Under the pieces are notes generated by a model. That model had not been told where the DNA came from and did not search any database. It saw only the letters and a list, made by a program, of their open reading frames with translations. From positions 1-12,240 of the forward strand of contig CAZEJK010000149.1 in the NCBI GenBank assembly GCA_964512045.1: a stretch of 12,240 bases of DNA, in the 5' to 3' direction. The translations under genes were made by a program, and so were the position numbers. Source of the stretch: CAZEJK01 sp964512045. GTDB taxonomy: Bacteria; Acidobacteriota; Thermoanaerobaculia; Thermoanaerobaculales; Sulfomarinibacteraceae. Shown one piece after another: positions 1 to 7,567 of the stretch. How positions within the stretch are numbered: the first letter of the stretch is position 1; each line of letters opens with the position of its first letter.

Positions 1-657
1 CGGGAGCCACAGGCGCAGTGTCGCATCGGCGATGGAGACCTCGAGCACATCTTCGTGTGCAGCGAGGTCGCGTCCGAGCGCCAGGACAACGGCCGGCGCG
101 GAGTCGTCGCGAGAGCGCAGCACCTCGATCCGATCAGCAGGGAGAGCCCGCATCCACCCGCGAGCGAGCTTCAGCAGGCGGGTGTGGGCATCCATGGCGG
201 AGTGCTCCAGAACCTCCCTGGCCACCGCCATCGCCCGTTCTGCCGGCGCCATGCCGCGAACCGACGTGCCGCTTTCGCTGGCGCTCCCAGGGTCTGTGGG
301 GGCATGTCTCGGCTCCGCCTGCTCGGCTGGACCTGGGAGGTGGGTCCAGCGGGTGGCCAACAGTCGAGCTTCGGCAGGACCCAAGCGGACGATCTCGCCG
401 ACGGGCAGCACGGCGCGCACCACCTTACGCTGTCCGATATAGGTTCCATTGGTCGAGCTGAGATCGGTAATCACGGCGCCACCGTCCGGGAGCACCTCGA
501 TCCGTGCGTGACGACGGGAGACGCCCTCCACGGGCACCCTGACATCCGCGCCCCCTCCGGACCCGAGAATGTGCTCGCCCGGGTTCAGTGGAACGCGGCT
601 CTCGCCTTCGGAGATCGGCGTCATGATCTCGAGCAGGTAACGGTGCTGTGCCTCCAT
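1..657 (-). CDS. FHA-domain signalling protein, C-terminus beyond the window
   Basis: The minus-strand frame is open from ATG at 657 to base 1, giving 219 residues with no stop, so the gene continues left of the window. Residues about 8-100 form a forkhead-associated domain, which binds phosphothreonine peptides: ILGSGGG near 30-36, SRRH at 47-50 and the STNGT motif at 68-72. The usual GR of the first motif is GS here. A polar linker of about 35 residues follows. Residues about 140-219 look like the start of another globular domain, possibly GAF-like, which I cannot name with confidence. An in-frame TGA lies 18 bases upstream of the ATG, so this is the first possible ATG; its Shine-Dalgarno (GAGG) is weak and close. 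A second in-frame ATG is codon 12. In related phyla such proteins often continue into a GAF and sigma-54 AAA+ or kinase module, but that is inference. It is divergent from the metallophosphoesterase gene. Confidence 0.88.
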   Translation of the reverse strand, partial: MEAQHRYLLEIMTPISEGESRVPLNPGEHILGSGGGADVRVPVEGVSRRHARIEVLPDGGAVITDLSSTNGTYIGQRKVVRAVLPVGEIVRLGPAEARLLATRWTHLPGPAEQAEPRHAPTDPGSASESGTSVRGMAPAERAMAVAREVLEHSAMDAHTRLLKLARGWMRALPADRIEVLRSRDDSAPAVVLALGRDLAAHEDVLEVSIADATLRLWLP

Positions 658-741
658 GACCTCGAGAGCGTATCACGATGGATGGCGAGGCGATGTGATG
701 CGCGATCCTCCTGGTTGGGAGTGTATGCAGGACGATGTCCG

Positions 742-770
742 TTCACGCACAGGGACTGGTAGGGTAGAGT
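742..770 (+). promoter_or_regulatory. possible sigma70-type promoter for the metallophosphoesterase
   Basis: TTCACG (742-747) and TAGAGT (765-770) are 17 bases apart; each matches four of six consensus positions. A start of transcription near 777 would leave a leader of about 18 bases before the ATG at 795. Found by eye only, and such matches occur by chance. Confidence 0.25.
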
Positions 771-784
771 CCGTTGATGTGGAT

Positions 785-790
785 GGAGGA
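785..790 (+). promoter_or_regulatory. ribosome binding site deciding the start at 795
   Basis: GGAGGA ends four bases before ATG 795. The upstream in-frame candidates (TTG 774, ATG 777, ATG 783) have no comparable site, and starting at 795 leaves a compact lipoprotein signal peptide. Confidence 0.6.
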
Positions 791-794
791 CGCC

Positions 795-2822
795 ATGTGG
801 ACGACGGTCAGGTGGCTCGGGTTGAGTGGTGCTGTCGTTGTGGTGAGCTGGGCTCTCGTCGCGTGCGGTGCGGGAGAGGAGCCGACGGCTCCGACGGGCG
901 CGAGCGCCGATCCGCGGGATCTTCCCGTCGACGTGGCGGCGTTGCGATCGGGAGAGGAGAGCCGAGCGTGGAAGATCCGGAACCTGGTTCCGCTCGATCA
1001 GCTGCACAGCAGCATCGGTGGACATCCAGAGGGGCTGCGAGTGGATCTCTCGAACCTGGGCGAGCTCAACGATGGAAGCACCGTGGAACCGGAGAAGATA
1101 GCTGGCACGGCGTGGTTCGGACCGTACCCGTTCGAGTCTGCCGAGGTGTCGTTCACCTATCGACGGTTCCGCGAGGACGTGCCGGTGACGGCTGGCCGGG
1201 CGCTGCTTCCAGTCGGTGAGCTTTTCATTCCGAAGCTCAACAGCGAAGGGTGGACGGACTGCGGAACGGTTGCAGTGCGGCTGAAGCTCCACGAGCTGCG
1301 CCACCAGGCGGACCGCCCGCTCGGTACGTACGACACGTTTGCTTCATTCTGTCGCACCGAGGACGGCTTCGAGAGGCTGCCGACGGTGGTGGAGGGGCCG
1401 CTGCTGCACCGCGTCACGAGCGATGACCCGAGTCGGGTCGTGGTCTCGTTCGTGACGGATCGACCGGCATCCGCCGTGGTGGAGGTGGAGTCCGTGGGCA
1501 CCTTCCGGTCGACGGCCGACCGTCGACACCACGTGGAGCTGGCCGGGCTGGAGGCGGATAGAGCGTACCGCTACCGTCTCGGAGCCGACGAGTGGAAGTC
1601 GCGATGGTATCCGCTCGAGACGGCACCTGCCGCCGGCCGCACTCCGGTCCGCTTCGCGTACGTGTCGGACAGTCGCGAAGGTCCGGGCGGTGGGATGCAA
1701 TCCTACATGGGCGTCAATCATGTGACGCTCCAGCGCCTCGCTGCGCTCGCATCCCTCGAGAAGGCACGATTTCTTCTCGTCGGAGGTGATCTCGTGAACG
1801 GGTACACGTTGTCTGTCGAGGACTTTCGAGGGCAGCTGTACGCGTGGAAGCAAGCTCTTGCCGGCTACTGGAACCGCTTTCCCGTGTACCCGGTGATGGG
1901 CAACCACGAGGCGTTGCTGCGACGGTTCGTCATGGAGGACGGACGCGCGTGGTTTGCTGACCGCTGGCCGTACGCAACCGACAGTGCGGAGGCAGTGTTC
2001 GCCGAGGCGTTCGTGAACCCGACCAACGCACCGCAGCCGGACGATCCGCGTCGCCCGACCTACTCGGAGAACGTCTACTCGTTTCGTTACGGGCCGATGT
2101 TTCTGATCGCTTTCAACAACAACTACTGGAGGAGTCGGCCGGCGAGCGAGTTCGGCGGTTCACCAGAAGGGTTCATCTTCGATGACCAGATGCGATGGAT
2201 CGAGGAGCAGCTGACGATTGCGGAGGAGGATCCTTCGGTCCGCTACGTGCTGCTGTTCGCTCAGGAGCCGGTGTTCCCGCTCGGCGGCCACGTGGACGAC
2301 GCGATGTGGTATGACGGCAACAACACCGTCCGAGCGCACACTTATACCGATGGCCAGCTCGTGCCGGCTGACCACGGCGTGATCGAGGTGCGTAACCGGC
2401 TCGTGCGAGCCGTGGCGCGCTCGTCGAAGGTGGCAGCCGTTCTGGCGGGGGACGAGCACGCCTACTGTAGGGTCCGGATCGACCGCTCCGTGCCGATCGG
2501 GGATCCAACAGAAGACGACCTGGACGGCGACGGTCGGATCGCCTGGAGGGACGACGAGCCTGCCGGACCACTCGAGGAGCTCGAGCGTCCCGTCTGGTAC
2601 ATCACGTGCGGCGGCGGGGGAGCTCCCTACTACGCCGAGGAGCACTCACCGTGGGCCGCGTACTGGCAAGGCCGCGATGACGAAAGCCAACATCTGCTGT
2701 ACTCCTCCCAAGAGAGCTTGGTGTTCTTCGAAGCGACCGAAGAAGGGCTCGGCCTTCGCGCCGTGAACCTGTTCGGCGAGACGATCGATACTATCGAGAA
2801 CCTGATGGCGATTGCCCAGTAG
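795..2822 (+). CDS. lipoprotein metallophosphoesterase, purple-acid-phosphatase-like
   Basis: A 675-residue exported lipoprotein. The N-terminus has a hydrophobic core and a lipobox LVAC with Cys24, so it is probably anchored by lipid outside the inner membrane. Residues about 25-195 are an N-terminal region I do not recognise. Residues about 200-280 look like the Fn3-like N-terminal domain of purple acid phosphatases. The calcineurin-like phosphoesterase core follows: SDSR (D292), GGDLV (D332), GNHE (N370, H371), a QEPVFP segment with H499, and GDEHAY (D553, H555). Several ligand positions differ from the PAP pattern DxG / GDxxY / GNH / VxxH / GHxH, so activity and metal use are uncertain. 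Residues 575-586 read D-x-D-x-D-x-R-I-x-x-x-D, an EF-hand-like calcium loop inside the core. It probably hydrolyses a phosphoester outside the cytoplasm; the substrate is unknown. It ends with TAG at 2820. No neighbour clearly shares its pathway. Confidence 0.87.
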   Translation: MWTTVRWLGLSGAVVVVSWALVACGAGEEPTAPTGASADPRDLPVDVAALRSGEESRAWKIRNLVPLDQLHSSIGGHPEGLRVDLSNLGELNDGSTVEPEKIAGTAWFGPYPFESAEVSFTYRRFREDVPVTAGRALLPVGELFIPKLNSEGWTDCGTVAVRLKLHELRHQADRPLGTYDTFASFCRTEDGFERLPTVVEGPLLHRVTSDDPSRVVVSFVTDRPASAVVEVESVGTFRSTADRRHHVELAGLEADRAYRYRLGADEWKSRWYPLETAPAAGRTPVRFAYVSDSREGPGGGMQSYMGVNHVTLQRLAALASLEKARFLLVGGDLVNGYTLSVEDFRGQLYAWKQALAGYWNRFPVYPVMGNHEALLRRFVMEDGRAWFADRWPYATDSAEAVFAEAFVNPTNAPQPDDPRRPTYSENVYSFRYGPMFLIAFNNNYWRSRPASEFGGSPEGFIFDDQMRWIEEQLTIAEEDPSVRYVLLFAQEPVFPLGGHVDDAMWYDGNNTVRAHTYTDGQLVPADHGVIEVRNRLVRAVARSSKVAAVLAGDEHAYCRVRIDRSVPIGDPTEDDLDGDGRIAWRDDEPAGPLEELERPVWYITCGGGGAPYYAEEHSPWAAYWQGRDDESQHLLYSSQESLVFFEATEEGLGLRAVNLFGETIDTIENLMAIAQ

Positions 2823-3018
2823 GCTGGTCGGGCTCGGCGCGCAGATCGACGATCACCGGCTTGCCACCGGTGTGGTCGATCAGAGTGCGGCGGTTGCCCC
2901 AGAACCTTCTCTGGACGGTCTCACGCGGGTCTGGCGCAAGAGGACGCATCAAGGCGGCGATACCGTGGCTGGTGTCGGAGACTCCCCGAGCCGGGAACGA
3001 GTCGCCGGACGCCGCGGT
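2791..3018 (-). other. possible minus-strand coding remnant
   Basis: Minus-strand codons are open from just after a TAA (3021-3019) to a TAG (2793-2791), 75 codons, with G/C at most third positions. The reading includes segments such as RRFWGNRRTLIDHTGGKP and VIVDLRAEPDQ, which look more protein-like than random sequence. There is no Shine-Dalgarno before the only internal ATG (2949), and the far end overlaps the phosphoesterase gene. It may be a fragment of a lost gene or simply an antisense artefact. I do not recognise a family. Confidence 0.2.
2844..2881 (+). terminator. imperfect hairpin after the metallophosphoesterase
   Basis: GATCGAC (2844-2850) pairs with GTCGATC (2875-2881), and ACCGG (2855-2859) with CCGGT (2867-2871). 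There is an internal loop of four against three bases and an apical loop of seven. It lies 21 bases after the TAG. There is no U-run, so it is a weak terminator candidate or an mRNA 3'-end stabiliser. Confidence 0.25.
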
Positions 3019-3028
3019 TTACTTGAGC

Positions 3029-3727
3029 ATGAGACCCTTTCACATTCCCTGTGTGATGCTCGCTGCGGCTCCGGCGACGTTCGCCCAGGAGCCCGAGCTC
3101 GTGGTGGTGGATGTCCTCCAGGGAGTGGCTGCGGAGAGCTCGATCGAGTCGGTGGCGTGGGGTGACGTGGACAGCGACGGCGATCCGGATCTCTACCTCA
3201 CCGCCAACGGAGCCAATTACCTGTTCCGCAACAACGGGAGCTGGTAGCTCGACGAGATAAGCTCTTCGGCCGGAGTCGAGGAACCGGGGCGATCGGTAGG
3301 CGCCGTGTTCGGGGACCTTGACAACGACGGTGATCTGGATCTCTGTCTGACCGGCGGCCCGGGTTCGCCGACCCGTCTGTGGCGCAATGAGACATCCGGC
3401 AACAACCGGTGGTTACAGATCGTCGTGCGTGGGCGCAGCTCGAACGGCAGCGGGATCGGGGCTCGGGTGACCGTGACGACGGCTGCGGGACAGGCGGTTC
3501 AGGAGGTTTCGGGAGGAACGGGACGCGGCAACCAGAACGAGCTGGTGCTCACCTTTGGACTGGGCCAGGTCGATCAGGTGGAGAGGTTGCAGGCGGCCTG
3601 GCCGAGCGGCGCCGTGCAGAAGCTAGGGCCTTTGAACCCGAACCAGCGACTGCACGTCTTCGAGCCGTTCGTGATTCCCTGGCGCGACCATGCTCCGCGG
3701 AGTGCGCCCGTCAGGTTCCTGGAGTGA
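3029..3727 (+). pseudogene. ASPIC/UnbV (CRTAC1-type) FG-GAP protein interrupted by an in-frame TAG
   Basis: One continuous frame runs from ATG 3029 to TGA 3725-3727 (233 codons), broken only by TAG at codon 73 (3245-3247). Before the stop come a short signal-peptide-like N-terminus ending near TFAQ and one FG-GAP/VCBS repeat (GDVDSDGDPDLYL, then LFRNNGSW). After it, in the same frame, come a second repeat (GDLDNDGDLDLCL, LWRNE) and a typical ASPIC/UnbV domain (GIGARVTV, EVSGGTG, FGLGQVD, WPSGAVQ, HVFEP). The stop falls where the link between repeats should continue, so it looks like a point nonsense change. TAG also ends the phosphoesterase, the second permease and the dehydrogenase, so general TAG recoding is unlikely. 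Even read through, it has only two repeats and is much shorter than usual family members (commonly 500 residues or more), suggesting an internal deletion. The ATG lacks a clear Shine-Dalgarno. A GTG at 3305 could restart the second half but without a signal peptide. Confidence 0.8.
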
Positions 3728-3763
3728 TCGTCCCCGGCGCGTTCATGGCACAATCTGTCGCAT

Positions 3764-3768
3764 GGAGG
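3764..3768 (+). promoter_or_regulatory. ribosome binding site deciding the S9 peptidase start
   Basis: GGAGG with a six-base spacer before ATG 3775. The frame is open much further upstream, but 3775 is the ATG with this site and gives a clean signal peptide. The in-frame ATG at 3745 has no such site. Confidence 0.7.
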
Positions 3769-3774
3769 TGCCGG

Positions 3775-6447
3775 ATGAGACGATGTGTCGGTGCCATGAT
3801 GAGCGCGGTGCTTGTGCTGACCGCTGCCGCGACTGCCGCCGAGGAGTGGACGATCGACGACCTGGTGACGGGACAGAGTGTCGGACAGTGGGCCGTGGAC
3901 CGCGGAGGTCGAAGCGCAGCCTGGGTGCAAAGCTCGGTTGCGAAGGTGGACGGCCGGGAGCAGGCGGTGCAGACGATCTGGATCGCCGACCTCAGGACGG
4001 CGTCGAGCCGTCAGCTGACCCGGTACCAGGGACGCTCGAGCGCCCCCCAGTTCTCTCCGGACGGCGAGTACATCGCGTTCGTCAGCGATCGTGAGGTGCC
4101 CGGTGGCGGCCAGGACCTCGGGTCGCGGCAGCTCTGGGTGCTTCCGCTGGCTGGCGGTGAGCCGTACCCGGTGACGAAGCTGCCGCGCTCGGTGCGGGGC
4201 TACGGCTGGATCGGCCCTGATGCGCTGGTGGTGCTCGCTGAGGAGTCGCCGACGTGGCGAGAGGAGCGCCGCAAAGACGCAGGCGATGAGGCCGAGGTGC
4301 TCGATGCTCCGGAGCTGACGCCACCGGTGCGACTGTTCCGGGTGACGCGCGACGGCGAGATCTCACGCCTGACCCATAACGCCGACTGGATCGATGCAGT
4401 TGAGGTGGCGCCGAGCGGCGAGATGGCCGTCATCCGCGCGCAGCAGAGCCTGAGCTTCCAGTTCGATGCGCGGGTGCCGCCGAGGTACTTCGTTGTCGAC
4501 CTCGACAGCGGAGAGCGTCGGCAGATCCTCGCGGACACAGACCTGTTGCCGGCGGCCGTGCACTGGGCAGCGGACAGCTCGGGTGTGTACCTCCTCGACG
4601 AGCACTCGAGCCATCCGGTGTACCGGCACGCGACGGTCGGCCGGCTCTGGTACCACGACCTGGAGTCTGGCGTCACCGAGGAGGTGGATCTGGGCTGGGA
4701 GCGTGGGTTCAGCCGGCAGCTGGCCGTGACGGAGAGGGGCGTTGTGGCGCTTCTTGCAGATGGAGTCCGCTACCGGCCGGTGTGGATCGAGCGCTCGGCT
4801 GAAGGATGGACGCGCACCGAGCTCGAGGGCGAGCACGTCGTCAACCTGGATGCGGTGGCTGCGAGCCCGGATGGCGACGTGCTGGTGTACGAGCGCTCCT
4901 CGGCGACCACGCCGCCCCAGGCCTATGTCGCCCGCCTCGAGGAGGCCCGGGTCGTCGAGCCCCGCCGGCTCACCGACCTCAACCCGAGCTTCGCGGACAA
5001 ACCCACCGGTCGAGTCGAGGTCGTCCGCTGGACCGGGGCGGAGCCTGACGAGGTGGAAGGGCTGCTGCGCTACCCGCTCGGCTGGAACGAGGAGGATGCT
5101 CCGGCGCCACTGGTGGTGCAGATCCATGGTGGTCCCGCCGGCACCGACCGCGACAGCTGGGCTGCCCGCTGGTCGCGGCCAACCATCCTGTGGCGGCAAC
5201 GTGGGGCGTTCGTGCTGCAGGTGAACTACCACGGGAGCGCCGGCTACGGCCTCGACTGGGTGGAGTCGATCGCCGAGCGGTACTACGAGCTGGAGGTGCC
5301 GGATATCGAGCGCGGAGTCGACTGGTTGATCGCGCGTGGCCTGGTGGATCCCCAGCGGCTCGCCGTGACTGGCTGGAGCAACGGCGGGATCCTCGGTGCG
5401 GAGATCATCACCCGAACCAACCGGTACCGGGCGGCGTCGATCGGTGCGGCCGACGTGGAGTGGTTCTCGGACTGGGCCAACGTGGACTTCGGCGCCAGCT
5501 TCGACAACTACTACTTCGGCGGGCCGCCGTGGGAGATTCCTCAGGTGTACCTCGAGAAGTCGCCGTTCTTCCGGCTCGACGAGGTCACCACGCCGACGAT
5601 CATCTTCACGGGCACTGCCGACACCAACGTGCCGCCGCACCAGTCGCGCTCCCTGTTCCGGGCGCTGCAGCAGATCGGGCGGGCCGAGACGCGTCTCGTG
5701 GAGTTTCCGGGGGAGCCGCATGGTCTGCGGAAGATCGCGCACCAGCGTCGCAAGCTGGAGGAGGAGACCCGCTGGCTGGACCGCTTCCTGTTCGACGCTC
5801 ACCAGCCGGACAACCCGGCGGTGCGTGATGGCTCGCCGTTGCAAGCGCTCCTGGCCCGAGGCAGCGCCGCGCGAGCTGGCGGTGCTTTCGGCGTGGATCA
5901 TGAGGGCATCCTGGTGCCGGAGGTCGTGCCGTACGGTGACCTCCAGCTCGGTCGCTTCGAGGTGACGGAAGCGCAGCTTGCTGAGTTCGACCCGGATCGG
6001 ACCGTCGTTGCGGGTCACCATGACTGGCCAGCAGCCGGTGTGCCGTTCGCTCAGGCCCAGGCGTACCTGCGCTGGCTGGCGGATCGCACCGGTCGATCGT
6101 TCCGGCTGCCGACGGTTGCGGAGGTCAAGCAGCTGGGGAAACGTGGTGGCAACACTCTGGACTGGTGGGCCGGCTACACCCCGAACCCGGAGGACGCCGA
6201 GCGGCTCCGTCAGGCGGTCGCCGAGATCGGGCCAGCGTCGTTGCTCAAGCCGGTGGGGCAGCACGCGGGAGTCGGCGAGGCCCCGGTGTTCGACCTGGAC
6301 GGCAACGTCGCCGAGTGGGCCGTCGGCGAGGACGGCCAGGGGGTTGCGATCGGTCCCAGTGCCGACCGTTCTTCGGACCCCGCGTCCACGTCGAAGCCGA
6401 GCCCGGAGTACATCGGGTTCCGGGTCGTCGTGGACTGGAGGGAGTGA
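3775..6447 (+). CDS. secreted S9 prolyl-oligopeptidase-family peptidase fused to an FGE-sulfatase-like domain
   Basis: The 890-residue product starts with a Sec signal peptide (h-region MMSAVLVLTAAATAA, cleavage near residue 22). Residues about 25-420 are a WD40-like beta-propeller of the S9 family (for example FSPDGEYIAFVSDR, LWVLPLAGGEP). Residues about 430-680 are the alpha/beta-hydrolase domain: HGGPAG oxyanion segment at 451, nucleophile S535 in GWSNGG, D616 in GTADTN and H649 in GEPHGL, a complete Ser-Asp-His triad. It should cleave peptides in the periplasm or outside the cell. After a short linker, residues about 705-890 resemble the FGE-sulfatase/SUMF1 (PvdO, EgtB) fold: GRFEVTEAQ, AQAYLRWLADRTGRSFRLPT, FDLDGNVAEWA and the terminal GFRVVVDW. 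That domain contains no cysteine, so it lacks the cysteines of formylglycine-generating enzymes and probably has a binding or structural role. Ordinary S9 enzymes end at about the hydrolase domain. It starts 47 bases after the broken ASPIC gene. Confidence 0.93.
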   Translation: MRRCVGAMMSAVLVLTAAATAAEEWTIDDLVTGQSVGQWAVDRGGRSAAWVQSSVAKVDGREQAVQTIWIADLRTASSRQLTRYQGRSSAPQFSPDGEYIAFVSDREVPGGGQDLGSRQLWVLPLAGGEPYPVTKLPRSVRGYGWIGPDALVVLAEESPTWREERRKDAGDEAEVLDAPELTPPVRLFRVTRDGEISRLTHNADWIDAVEVAPSGEMAVIRAQQSLSFQFDARVPPRYFVVDLDSGERRQILADTDLLPAAVHWAADSSGVYLLDEHSSHPVYRHATVGRLWYHDLESGVTEEVDLGWERGFSRQLAVTERGVVALLADGVRYRPVWIERSAEGWTRTELEGEHVVNLDAVAASPDGDVLVYERSSATTPPQAYVARLEEARVVEPRRLTDLNPSFADKPTGRVEVVRWTGAEPDEVEGLLRYPLGWNEEDAPAPLVVQIHGGPAGTDRDSWAARWSRPTILWRQRGAFVLQVNYHGSAGYGLDWVESIAERYYELEVPDIERGVDWLIARGLVDPQRLAVTGWSNGGILGAEIITRTNRYRAASIGAADVEWFSDWANVDFGASFDNYYFGGPPWEIPQVYLEKSPFFRLDEVTTPTIIFTGTADTNVPPHQSRSLFRALQQIGRAETRLVEFPGEPHGLRKIAHQRRKLEEETRWLDRFLFDAHQPDNPAVRDGSPLQALLARGSAARAGGAFGVDHEGILVPEVVPYGDLQLGRFEVTEAQLAEFDPDRTVVAGHHDWPAAGVPFAQAQAYLRWLADRTGRSFRLPTVAEVKQLGKRGGNTLDWWAGYTPNPEDAERLRQAVAEIGPASLLKPVGQHAGVGEAPVFDLDGNVAEWAVGEDGQGVAIGPSADRSSDPASTSKPSPEYIGFRVVVDWRE

Positions 6448-6548
6448 GGCGGCCGCAAAGAAACCGAGACCGTACCACGCCGTGACCTTTCGCGCTGTCC
6501 TCTGCGTGGCGGCGAGGTCGTGCCCCAGCGGAACCCGCAGCAGGCGCC

Positions 6549-6568
6549 GGGCTCTGAGAACCCTTTTT
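6549..6568 (+). terminator. possible intrinsic terminator after the S9 peptidase
   Basis: GGGCTC (6549-6554) and GAACCC (6558-6563) form a six-position stem with one C-A mismatch and a three-base loop, followed at once by TTTTT (6564-6568). It lies about 100 bases after the peptidase stop. The stem is short, but the T-run is rare in this GC-rich region. Confidence 0.4.
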
Positions 6569-6594
6569 CGATCTTCGCCGTTCCTTCCTACAAT
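6566..6594 (+). promoter_or_regulatory. possible promoter of the ABC exporter operon
   Basis: TACAAT (6589-6594) matches five of six bases of a -10 box. Seventeen bases upstream is TTTCGA (6566-6571), a weak -35. Transcription would start near 6601, giving a leader of about 37 bases. The gap of 190 bases before this operon fits a separate promoter. Confidence 0.35.
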
Positions 6595-6627
6595 GTCGCG
6601 GTAACGCAGACAGGATCGATGTGCGAC

Positions 6628-6632
6628 GGAGG
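6628..6632 (+). promoter_or_regulatory. ribosome binding site of the ABC ATPase
   Basis: GGAGG is five bases before ATG 6638. The in-frame GTG at 6632 overlaps this site and so cannot be the start that it serves. Confidence 0.65.
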
Positions 6633-6637
6633 TGCGG

Positions 6638-7567
6638 ATGCTCGAGGTGCAGCGGCTCCACAAGAGCTTCGGTGCGCTGGTGGCGGTCAACGATGTGTCG
6701 TTCGACGTGGCCGAGGGCGAGATTTTCGGGCTGCTCGGTCCCAACGGGGCCGGCAAGACCACCGCGATCTCGATGATCTCCGGGGTGCTCAAGCCGGACA
6801 GCGGCCGGGTGCTGGTGGATGGGCGCGATATCTGGCTCGAGCCGAAGAAGGTCAAGCGCTCGCTCGGCGTGGTACCTCAGGAGATCGCGGTGTACGAGGA
6901 TCTGACGGCACGCGATAACCTCGACTTCTGGGCCTCGCTGTACGGCTTCTCGGGCCGCGAGCGGACGCGGCGGGTGAACGAGGCGCTCACCCGTGTGGGG
7001 CTCTCCGACCGGGCCCGCGACCGGGTTGCCACCTTCTCCGGGGGAATGAAGCGGCGGCTCAACATGTGCATGGGGCTGATGCACCGGCCGAAGCTGCTGC
7101 TGCTCGATGAGCCCACAGTCGGGATCGATCCACAGGCCCGGCTCAACATTCTCGACGTGATCCGGAACGTGGCGTCAGAAGGCACTGCCGTGCTGTACAC
7201 AACCCACTACATGGACGAGGCCGAGGAGCTGTGCGATCGGGTGGGGATCATCGACCACGGCTCGCTGCTGACCGTGGGGACCCTCGCCGAGCTCAGTCAG
7301 CTGGCCGGCGAGGGCGAGGTGATCCGTCTGTCCGGGGATTTTGATGCCGACACCGGCCGTCAGCGGCTGGACGGGATCGCCGGAGTCACTGTCCACGCGG
7401 TGGAGCCCGGCGCCGCGGTGCTGCTGGTTCAGCCGGACGGACCCGGGCTGACCGGCGTGCTGCCCGAGCTGCTGGCGGCGGATCTGGCCGTCGATGGGGT
7501 GTCGGTGCAGCCGCCGAGCCTGCAGTCGGTTTTCATCCGACTCACCGGTCGGGAGCTGCGCGACTGA
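6638..7567 (+). CDS. ABC-2 exporter ATP-binding protein
   Basis: The 309-residue product is a complete nucleotide-binding subunit that should power export by the two permeases encoded next. Visible motifs are Walker A GPNGAGKTT (K40), Q-loop at Q81 (GVVPQE), signature FSGGMKRR (133-140), Walker B LLLLDEP (D157, E158), D-loop near VGID and switch H190 (YTTHYMDEAEE). The C-terminal 90 or so residues form the extra domain usual in DrrA/NatA/YbhF-type ATPases of the ABC-2 class, with no second ATP site. Its TGA overlaps the ATG of the first permease (TGATG), pointing to translational coupling. The family moves drugs, lipids, sodium or polysaccharide precursors; nothing here tells which. Confidence 0.95.
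   Translation: MLEVQRLHKSFGALVAVNDVSFDVAEGEIFGLLGPNGAGKTTAISMISGVLKPDSGRVLVDGRDIWLEPKKVKRSLGVVPQEIAVYEDLTARDNLDFWASLYGFSGRERTRRVNEALTRVGLSDRARDRVATFSGGMKRRLNMCMGLMHRPKLLLLDEPTVGIDPQARLNILDVIRNVASEGTAVLYTTHYMDEAEELCDRVGIIDHGSLLTVGTLAELSQLAGEGEVIRLSGDFDADTGRQRLDGIAGVTVHAVEPGAAVLLVQPDGPGLTGVLPELLAADLAVDGVSVQPPSLQSVFIRLTGRELRD

Noticed and set aside
2812..3165. 117-codon plus-strand frame overlapping the start of the ASPIC gene
   Set aside because: No signal peptide, no domain, no Shine-Dalgarno, and it conflicts with the FG-GAP reading frame.
3245..3247. TAG recoding (suppressor tRNA or pyrrolysine-like)
   Set aside because: TAG is the terminal stop of the phosphoesterase (2820), second permease (10017) and dehydrogenase (10140), and there is no sign of a suppressor tRNA or insertion element in the window.
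4363..6855. 830-codon open frame on the minus strand
   Set aside because: It lies antisense to the S9 peptidase and runs into the ABC gene start. The plus strand shows unmistakable domains over the same bases; the long antisense frame is an effect of high GC at third codon positions.
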